From Clostridia bacterium (GTDB taxonomy: Bacteria; Bacillota; Clostridia; Christensenellales; DTU072): a stretch of 9,712 nt of DNA. The notes below the pieces were generated by a model that saw only the letters and a program-made list of their open reading frames with translations, made no database searches and was not told the DNA's origin. Positions 6,044 to 9,712 of this stretch are shown here, in pieces; positions within the stretch are counted from its first letter, which is position 1, and every line of letters begins with the position of its first letter. The stretch is taken from assembly GCA_028699795.1 (NCBI GenBank), contig JAQVTZ010000063.1, positions 1-9,712 on the forward strand. The letters run 5' to 3'. The position numbers were made by a program, and so were the translations under genes.

Positions 6044-8444
6044 CGTACCTCCTTAATCCGTATTCTTCATCTATACTATAGTTGGTTGTAATCGGTTGCC
6101 CGTTTTTTGAAAATTGTAATGTGAATTCGTTCTCCCCTTTGATTGCATAGATTCCTCTAAGATATCCGCCGCATGCAAAAAGCGAATCTGTAATTAGCGT
6201 GCAAAAGTTTTTTATCCCCACCGAAACGGAGCAATTCATTACCTTTGCGGCATGGTCTTTGTCGGGGTTGGTGAGCGAATCGGGGTCCCATAAACAACTC
6301 GGCAGCAACGCAATGCGCGCATTGTTTCCGCCCAATCTGGTTACCGCATCGGAGCAAAGAAGATTATTATCGGTTTCATCAAAATAATCGCCGCTTCCCA
6401 TAGGGGAAAAGTGGTCGGGGGAAGGGGCGGGAAAGACGACATTTTTTGCCTTACCTTCCATAACGGCTTGTTCGGAGCGTAATCGGACCCAATCTTCATA
6501 ACCCGCTTCGTTTGGTTCGGGGATCTTCCCATAAACCTCTTCGATAAGCGGTCTGATGTCCTCGGGAATCTTGACTTTATTTATCTTAGAAATACTCTTT
6601 TGTGTTTGCTCCGATATCAAAGAATTGTAAACTCTTTCGATGCCGTAATCTTTCACATCCTCTCCGTTTATCAATACTGTAAACTTCGGATTCTTTACGC
6701 CCTGCGGTCTTGCTCTGTTATGCCGATGCAACCTCCCCGCTCTTTGCAGCAAAAGGTCCATAGGCGCAAGCGCGCTAATCATGTAATCAAAATCGACATC
6801 CAAGCTTTGTTCTACTACCTGAGTCGCAACCAGCAACGCTTTTTTTGGACGGTTCCCTTCTTCTTTGCCGAAAGTACGAATACAGCGCTCTTCGATATTT
6901 TTTCTGTCTTTTGCCAAGAACTTAGAGTGAAACAATATAACGGAAGTCTCGTTATCGGCTAACGATTTTGCCGCGGCGTAAACCTCTTGCGCATCCTTGA
7001 CCGTATTCATTATAACGCAGGCGCATCCTCCGTCTTTAATAGCACTTATAGCGCGCTTTGCCGTATCGAGACTGTCTTTATATATGACATTTTCCCATGT
7101 TATTTTTTTATTTATGTACGACCCTTCTACGGGTATTTCGCAGACCCCGCCGCCTTGTCCTATAGAAGTAATGAGCGGATATGCTTGCGATAGCCGTTCA
7201 GACTTGCCGCCGTATGCAGACAAGAGCTTTTCTTTGAGCTTGCGCGGAAGAGTCGCAGATAACATGATGACAGGAACATCCAGCGCCGCGCACCACTCCA
7301 ATAACCTGAAAATGATTGTTTGCATATAGGTGTCATAGGCATGCACTTCGTCTATAATCAATACTTTATTGTTTAGTCCCAAAAGCCTGAGAACACCTTG
7401 TTTAATTCTTAGTACAGACATCATTGCTTGGTCTACGGTTCCTACCGCATAATTGGATAATAACGACCTCTTGGTGGGCGCGAACCATGATTTGTCTATT
7501 TCTTCCGACTGTTTTATTTCTTGTTCCAACCATGCTTCGGAGTGTACGAGACGGGCTTTGCCGATTCCGTTTTTTGATAATAAATCCGATACTCGGCTTT
7601 CCATCTGTCTTGCGGTCGCCATCGTCGGTAACGCTACATAAAACCCGCTTTTGTCTGTCAACGATAAAATTTGGGAGGCTAGATAAAGTGCCGCTTCTGT
7701 TTTTCCTTCTCCCATGGGCGCCTCTATGATAATTACATAGGGCACATTGTTTTGGAATCTTTTTGCGAAAACTTCGCATTGTTCTTGCAACGGACGCAAA
7801 GAAGAGAGTTCGAATAATTGCGAGATAGACTTGGACGGCGCTTTTCTTTTTTCAAATAAGAATTCTATCCCGTCATACAATCCGCCCGAAACAAGCCAAT
7901 CTGCCAGTATGACCAACCCCCAAAGCATGGTACAAACAGCGTCGCCTACTTGAAATGAAATATCCGATAACTTTATTCCGAATCCTTTTTCGAGCTCTTC
8001 AACTAAGGCGTTTTGTGACGCGATCCAATCGGATTGTTTTGGCGATGGATCTGTATAAGAATCGGATTTTTGATGATGCAGTCTTAAAATCTTGGCAATT
8101 GCTTTGGCGGTTTCGTTATTTACAAATCTCTGTTTATTGTTTAAAATAATTTTCTCGGTACCGATCTCGTGTCTATATTCTTTTTCATTATAGAGCAGAT
8201 AGCCGTTTTGCATCAACTCATCGCAATAAGGGATAATGCCTACTCCTTTTCTTTGGAAATTGGGGTGGCACTTCCCCACATCGTGCAACGCTGTAAGTAA
8301 GCAAACGGAATTTCTGTCTATTATCTTGTTATTGACAACACCTAAGTCCCATAAAACACCGGCGGCTTTTCCCGCTTGCACACAATGATCGTAAAGACTT
8401 ACAAAAGGCTCTGTTTTTGCAAATAGTTTGAATACATTTATCAT
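6036..8444 (-). CDS. cas3: Cas3, HD nuclease-helicase that degrades target DNA
   Basis: Cas3 is recruited to the Cascade R-loop, nicks the displaced strand and degrades DNA while moving 3' to 5'. The 802-residue product has the usual order. The N-terminal HD nuclease shows H20 (LYDH), H54-D55 in ALHDVGKCHPNF, H92, H123-H124 (LRLHHQ) and D182 (ILADW) as likely metal ligands. The helicase core has Walker A APMGEGKT (242-249), DEVH (365-368), SAT (396-398), VVEQSLDVD (543-551) and QRAGRLHRH (567-575). A short C-terminal domain follows, including VTRLGG (701-706). It is somewhat shorter than E. coli Cas3 (888). It starts at an ATG preceded by AAGGGTG (8450-8456) and is the first gene of the operon, so its mRNA leader carries the promoter signals. 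All key motifs are intact. Confidence 0.98.
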   Translation of the reverse strand: MINVFKLFAKTEPFVSLYDHCVQAGKAAGVLWDLGVVNNKIIDRNSVCLLTALHDVGKCHPNFQRKGVGIIPYCDELMQNGYLLYNEKEYRHEIGTEKIILNNKQRFVNNETAKAIAKILRLHHQKSDSYTDPSPKQSDWIASQNALVEELEKGFGIKLSDISFQVGDAVCTMLWGLVILADWLVSGGLYDGIEFLFEKRKAPSKSISQLFELSSLRPLQEQCEVFAKRFQNNVPYVIIIEAPMGEGKTEAALYLASQILSLTDKSGFYVALPTMATARQMESRVSDLLSKNGIGKARLVHSEAWLEQEIKQSEEIDKSWFAPTKRSLLSNYAVGTVDQAMMSVLRIKQGVLRLLGLNNKVLIIDEVHAYDTYMQTIIFRLLEWCAALDVPVIMLSATLPRKLKEKLLSAYGGKSERLSQAYPLITSIGQGGGVCEIPVEGSYINKKITWENVIYKDSLDTAKRAISAIKDGGCACVIMNTVKDAQEVYAAAKSLADNETSVILFHSKFLAKDRKNIEERCIRTFGKEEGNRPKKALLVATQVVEQSLDVDFDYMISALAPMDLLLQRAGRLHRHNRARPQGVKNPKFTVLINGEDVKDYGIERVYNSLISEQTQKSISKINKVKIPEDIRPLIEEVYGKIPEPNEAGYEDWVRLRSEQAVMEGKAKNVVFPAPSPDHFSPMGSGDYFDETDNNLLCSDAVTRLGGNNARIALLPSCLWDPDSLTNPDKDHAAKVMNCSVSVGIKNFCTLITDSLFACGGYLRGIYAIKGENEFTLQFSKNGQPITTNYSIDEEYGLRRYDD

Positions 8445-8640
8445 TTGTACACCCTTATCGCATCTATCCTATTTTTAAACGCTTATAATTTGTTACACAA
8501 ATGCTCTTTTCGTTTTGTTATTTGTTTTGACCATATCATCATTATATTTAATTAAGTATAGCATAAGACAACAAAAAATCACAGTTTAAATGAAAATGAA
8601 AATCCGTTAATCACATTATATACTATTTGGTGTACACAAA
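8445..8640 (-). promoter_or_regulatory. cas operon control region with candidate promoter and dyads
   Basis: This AT-rich non-coding stretch precedes cas3. The best minus-strand promoter candidate is an extended -10, TGC-TATACT (8555-8563), with a poor -35 about 17 bases upstream; it would start transcription near 8548, leaving a 5' UTR of about 100 bases. Inside that UTR is a perfect dyad ATTTGT-TAC-ACAAAT (8488-8502). Related sequences lie upstream at 8625-8641 (ATTTGGTGTACACAAAA, containing the palindrome GTGTACAC) and beside the cas3 ribosome site (ATTTGTACACCC, 8443-8454). They look like possible operator sites. None is proven, and AT-rich DNA gives chance matches. Confidence 0.35.
8488..8502. 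promoter_or_regulatory. Perfect inverted repeat, possible operator of the cas operon
   Basis: ATTTGT and ACAAAT arms, six bases each and perfectly complementary, flank the triplet TAC. The site lies between the candidate cas promoter and cas3, where a bound repressor could block transcription. The arms are short enough for a chance origin. Confidence 0.3.
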
Positions 8641-8764
8641 AATGGACAATTAAAACTTTTTTTATATAGGATGTTTTTTGATTTAGGGAATAGCCCTATA
8701 TTTACAATATTATATTGATGATACGATTAACAAAAGCCGTAAAGAAAAAGAGTGGCTATTTAGA

Positions 8765-8944
8765 ATGGGGTTCTCTTTTAGGTTAAACCGTATAAAAAGC
8801 ATATTGAATGAAAATCCGGATAATGAATTTTTAAAAAAAGAATTAGTTTGGTTAGAGAAATCAATTGAAACCCTAAGTGAATCATTTTATTCAAAAGGGC
8901 ACTATTATTCCGTAAGAGCATTTATAGCTATAGGCAGTGTTTAA
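8765..8944 (+). CDS. Small unrecognised ORF, possibly the remnant of a larger gene
   Basis: An ATG at 8765 opens 59 codons ending at the TAA of 8942-8944. The product is hydrophilic and looks helical and protein-like (RLNRIKSILNENPDNEFLKK, then LVWLEKSIETLSESF, then GHYYSVRAFIAIGSV). The frame stays open upstream to 8687 with protein-like content (YYIDDTINKSRKEKEW) but offers no ATG there, and there is no good Shine-Dalgarno before 8765, so the 5' part may be lost or frameshifted. The stop coincides with the edge of the MITE-like repeat, suggesting the 3' part was also displaced. I do not recognise a family. It is more AT-rich than the cas genes and oriented away from them. Confidence 0.3.
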   Translation: MGFSFRLNRIKSILNENPDNEFLKKELVWLEKSIETLSESFYSKGHYYSVRAFIAIGSV

Positions 8945-9125
8945 TTAAGGAACACTTCATAAAAGCGTACAAACGGTTGCACCGTTTGACGGTTGGGTGT
9001 CTTTTCCGTCCAAATCCGTCTTTTCCCTTGATTCGCATCCCAATACGCCTCTTCGAAAAGCCACCGTATCTGGACAAAAATTCATCAAATCCAGCTCGAA
9101 GTATTTATGAAGTGATTCCTTAATT
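8943..9125. mobile_element. MITE-like element, 183 bp with about 21-bp terminal inverted repeats
   Basis: The left end (8943-8963), containing TTAAGGAACACTTCATAAA, is matched by its reverse complement at 9104-9125 with a single one-base bulge (GGAACAC against GGAATCAC). Such long near-perfect ends around a short, non-coding and relatively GC-richer core are typical of a miniature inverted-repeat element mobilised in trans by a transposase. The exact insertion duplication cannot be fixed because the flanks are palindromic: TA, AATT or TTAA all fit. The core includes a 7-bp hairpin CAAACGG-TTGCA-CCGTTTG (8970-8988) and a 42-codon minus-strand frame that I do not take as a gene. The transposase family is not identified. 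Confidence 0.7.
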
Positions 9126-9267
9126 GAAAAGATATATTCGCAGCAGCAAAGGACCCACTTCCGCAGGCGTTGTCAGGCACAGTTTCACCGAAGTTTGTAT
9201 AGGTATTTTACAAGAGATTGAGAAAACAAAAAGCCGAGTAAAACTCTCGGCTTTTGGCGCGCCTTAA
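9124..9267 (+). pseudogene. Possible gene remnant to the right of the MITE
   Basis: A frame starting at a TTG (9124) runs 47 codons to TAA (9265-9267) and reads protein-like at first (RYIRSSKGPTSAGVVRHSF, then TEVCIGILQEIEKTK). It has no ATG or ribosome site, and its end runs through the tRNA terminator and into the tRNA fragment, so the last third cannot be native coding sequence. Taken with the frame that ends at 8944, it may be the 3' part of one gene split by the MITE; joining 8941 to 9124 would restore a continuous frame, but that joint does not correspond exactly to any obvious target duplication. No family recognised. Confidence 0.2.
9229..9255. terminator. Rho-independent terminator behind the tRNA-Arg 3' end
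   Basis: Perfect 10-base arms AAAAGCCGAG (9229-9238) and CTCGGCTTTT (9246-9255) enclose a 7-base loop. The stem has a GC-rich core and a T run on either strand, so it can work in both directions. On the minus strand it begins directly after the encoded CCA of the tRNA fragment, which is where the terminator of the original tRNA gene would be. It could also stop plus-strand transcription arriving from 8765-9228. Confidence 0.8.
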
Positions 9268-9299
9268 GGAACTCGAATCCCTAACCTTTGGTTCCGTAG
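9255..9299 (-). tRNA. 3' fragment of tRNA-Arg(ACG), probable attachment site
   Basis: Read on the minus strand, 9299-9293 is CTACGGA, a canonical anticodon loop with U33 and anticodon ACG (Arg). It is followed by ACCAA (anticodon stem 3' side), AGGTT (variable loop), a T arm AGGGA-TTCGAGT-TCCTT, the acceptor strand AAGGCGC, discriminator G and an encoded CCA (9257-9255). The bases that should pair with ACCAA are TAGAA instead of TTGGT, and no D arm or acceptor 5' strand follows, so the tRNA is not functional. Identity stopping in the anticodon loop with the 3' end and terminator kept is the usual result of tyrosine-integrase recombination in a tRNA gene. The inserted element should lie to the right and the native downstream region to the left. 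Confidence 0.65.
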
Positions 9300-9436
9300 T
9301 TCTAGACGAAATATAAAAATATCTTTCCCATAGCAAAATACTAAACTATTATATATATTATCTTTATTAGAGTATATAACATATTGTTCCGTTTAGTGCC
9401 TTACATTTTCTGGTATAAAATTTCTTGCAATTTTCT

Positions 9437-9457
9437 GCGGGTGACTCGCGGGTGACT
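9437..9457 (+). repeat. Tandem GCGGGTGACT direct repeats, possible integrase arm sites
   Basis: Two exact copies of GCGGGTGACT at 9437-9446 and 9448-9457 are separated by one base, so they repeat every 11 bases, about one helical turn. They stand out as a GC-rich block in very AT-rich, gene-free DNA about 140 bases from the tRNA fragment. Paired, helically phased direct repeats near an attachment core are what arm-type binding sites of tyrosine integrases look like. That role is inferred; a regulator site for the downstream gene is the alternative. Confidence 0.45.
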
Positions 9458-9472
9458 TTTTTATTTAGGTTA

Positions 9473-9509
9473 TTACAAATTTTAAATGCAACATACACAA
9501 AATTTGTAA
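9473..9509. repeat. 11-bp perfect inverted repeat upstream of the Xre gene
   Basis: TTACAAATTTT (9473-9483) and AAAATTTGTAA (9499-9509) are perfect reverse complements around a 15-base loop, ending 19 bases before the -35 hexamer of the Xre promoter. It may be an operator for the regulator or an integrase or excisionase site. It lacks the GC-rich stem of a terminator. Confidence 0.4.
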
Positions 9510-9528
9510 ATTCTGTTTTCATTTCATG

Positions 9529-9558
9529 TTGACAGGTTATAATTATATATGATAAACT
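9529..9558 (+). promoter_or_regulatory. Sigma-A type promoter for the Xre-family gene
   Basis: A consensus TTGACA (9529-9534) is followed after 18 bases by TAAACT (9553-9558), which is preceded by TGA, giving an extended -10. The start would be near 9565, about 30 bases before the ATG at 9594. This is the best promoter match in the window. Confidence 0.6.
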
Positions 9559-9593
9559 ATATTTAATTTGGAAAAAAATGGAAAAGGTTTCGT

Positions 9594-9712
9594 ATGGTAA
9601 CAGAGTTTGGAAAGTTCTTACGGGTTTTAAGAATTCAAAATAATGATACAGCCAGACAGATGGCGGAAAAACTGAATCTCTCGCCTTCTTATTTGTCTGC
9701 CATAGAAACCGG
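9594..9712 (+). CDS. Xre-family helix-turn-helix regulator, 5' part only
   Basis: The ATG at 9594 is preceded by AAAGG six bases upstream and by a good promoter. The 39 visible residues (MVTEFGKFLRVLRIQNNDTA, then RQMAEKLNLSPSYLSAIET) match the start of an Xre/Cro-type DNA-binding domain: a first helix FGKFLRVLRI, then the helix-turn-helix TARQMAEKLNLSPSYLSAIE. The window ends inside it, so length and any C-terminal domain are unknown. Proteins of this type commonly control phages and integrative elements, which fits its position inward of the attachment-like sequences. The ATG at 9579 is in another frame that stops early. Whether it regulates itself, element transfer or the cas operon cannot be told from here. 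Confidence 0.85.
   Translation, partial: MVTEFGKFLRVLRIQNNDTARQMAEKLNLSPSYLSAIET

Larger units (their letters stand above)
9300..9593. other. AT-rich gene-free end of a probable integrated element
   Basis: Between the tRNA fragment and the Xre gene I find no coding frame on either strand. The stretch is strongly AT-rich and contains the GCGGGTGACT repeats, the 11-bp inverted repeat and the Xre promoter described separately. Base composition differs visibly from the cas genes. An integrase gene is often next to an attachment site, but none is present here; it would have to lie beyond the window or at the other end of the element. Confidence 0.5.

Noticed and set aside
6600..7779. Several 100-125-codon frames on both strands inside cas3
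   Set aside because: cas3 has all nuclease and helicase motifs in one intact frame; the others are out-of-frame shadows with no motif support.
8631..8650. TGTACACAAAAATGGACA, reminiscent of an IS3-family terminal repeat
   Set aside because: I see no matching inverted end and no transposase frame in the window, so an insertion sequence end cannot be supported.
8643..8670. Plus-strand promoter match TGGACA, 16 bases, TATAGG
   Set aside because: The -10 is poor and directly abuts an ATG that opens only 15 codons, so there is no gene it would serve well.
8708..8725. YYIDD in the frame before 8765, resembling a reverse transcriptase Y-x-D-D motif
   Set aside because: No other reverse transcriptase motif is present and the whole frame is under 90 codons; a four-residue match is not evidence.
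8945..9124. 42-codon minus-strand frame in the MITE core beginning MNFCPDTVAF
   Set aside because: It lies wholly within the repeat element and ends in its inverted end; no ribosome site; likely chance.
9255..9330. A complete functional tRNA gene
   Set aside because: Only the 3' part fits; the anticodon stem cannot pair and no D arm or acceptor 5' strand follows.

Overview
The window carries a complete, canonically ordered type I-E CRISPR-Cas locus on the minus strand, followed on its right by a short, AT-rich, mobile-element-marked stretch. Strong GGAGG-type Shine-Dalgarno sequences, the moderately AT-rich coding sequence, the class of Cas proteins and the Xre-type regulator suggest a Gram-positive bacterium, probably a clostridial member of the Bacillota. 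That assignment is an inference; nothing in the window is a taxonomic marker.

Layout: a CRISPR array with six perfect 28-nt repeats and five complete 33-nt spacers (26-358) runs off the left edge. Reading leftward on the minus strand, the genes are cas3 (8444-6036), cse1/cas8e (6043-4505), cse2/cas11 (4542-4505 overlap, ending 4054), cas7e (4037-2904), cas5e (2892-2215), cas6e (2211-1594), cas1 (1597-680), cas2 (680-396), then a very short leader and the array. Gene boundaries overlap or are separated by at most 16 bases, so this looks like one transcript, perhaps continuing into the array. Cas6e cuts the array transcript at the repeat hairpin; Cse1-Cse2-Cas7-Cas5-Cas6e with crRNA form Cascade; Cas3 degrades the marked target; Cas1-Cas2 add spacers. 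Catalytic residues of Cas1, Cas3 and Cas6e are all visible, so the system looks intact.

Upstream of cas3 (8445-8764) lies an AT-rich control region with a candidate extended -10 promoter and ATTTGT/ACAAAT dyads. Beyond it are a small unrecognised reading frame (8765-8944), a 183-bp MITE-like element with about 21-bp inverted ends (8943-9125), and a possible second gene remnant (9124-9267).

At 9229-9299 there is a tRNA-type terminator followed (on the minus strand, upstream) by the 3' part only of a tRNA-Arg(ACG), from the anticodon loop to the encoded CCA. The 5' half is absent. This is the signature of an attachment site left by an element integrated in a tRNA gene: the native tRNA downstream region, including the cas locus, lies to the left and the inserted element to the right. 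Tandem GCGGGTGACT repeats (9437-9457), an 11-bp inverted repeat (9473-9509), a good promoter and the start of an Xre-family regulator (9594, cut by the window end) fit the end of such an element.

I do not see an undescribed defence system here: the CRISPR-Cas locus is standard. The points most worth a second look are the tRNA-fragment junction, the MITE, the 37-bp leader and the dyads upstream of cas3.
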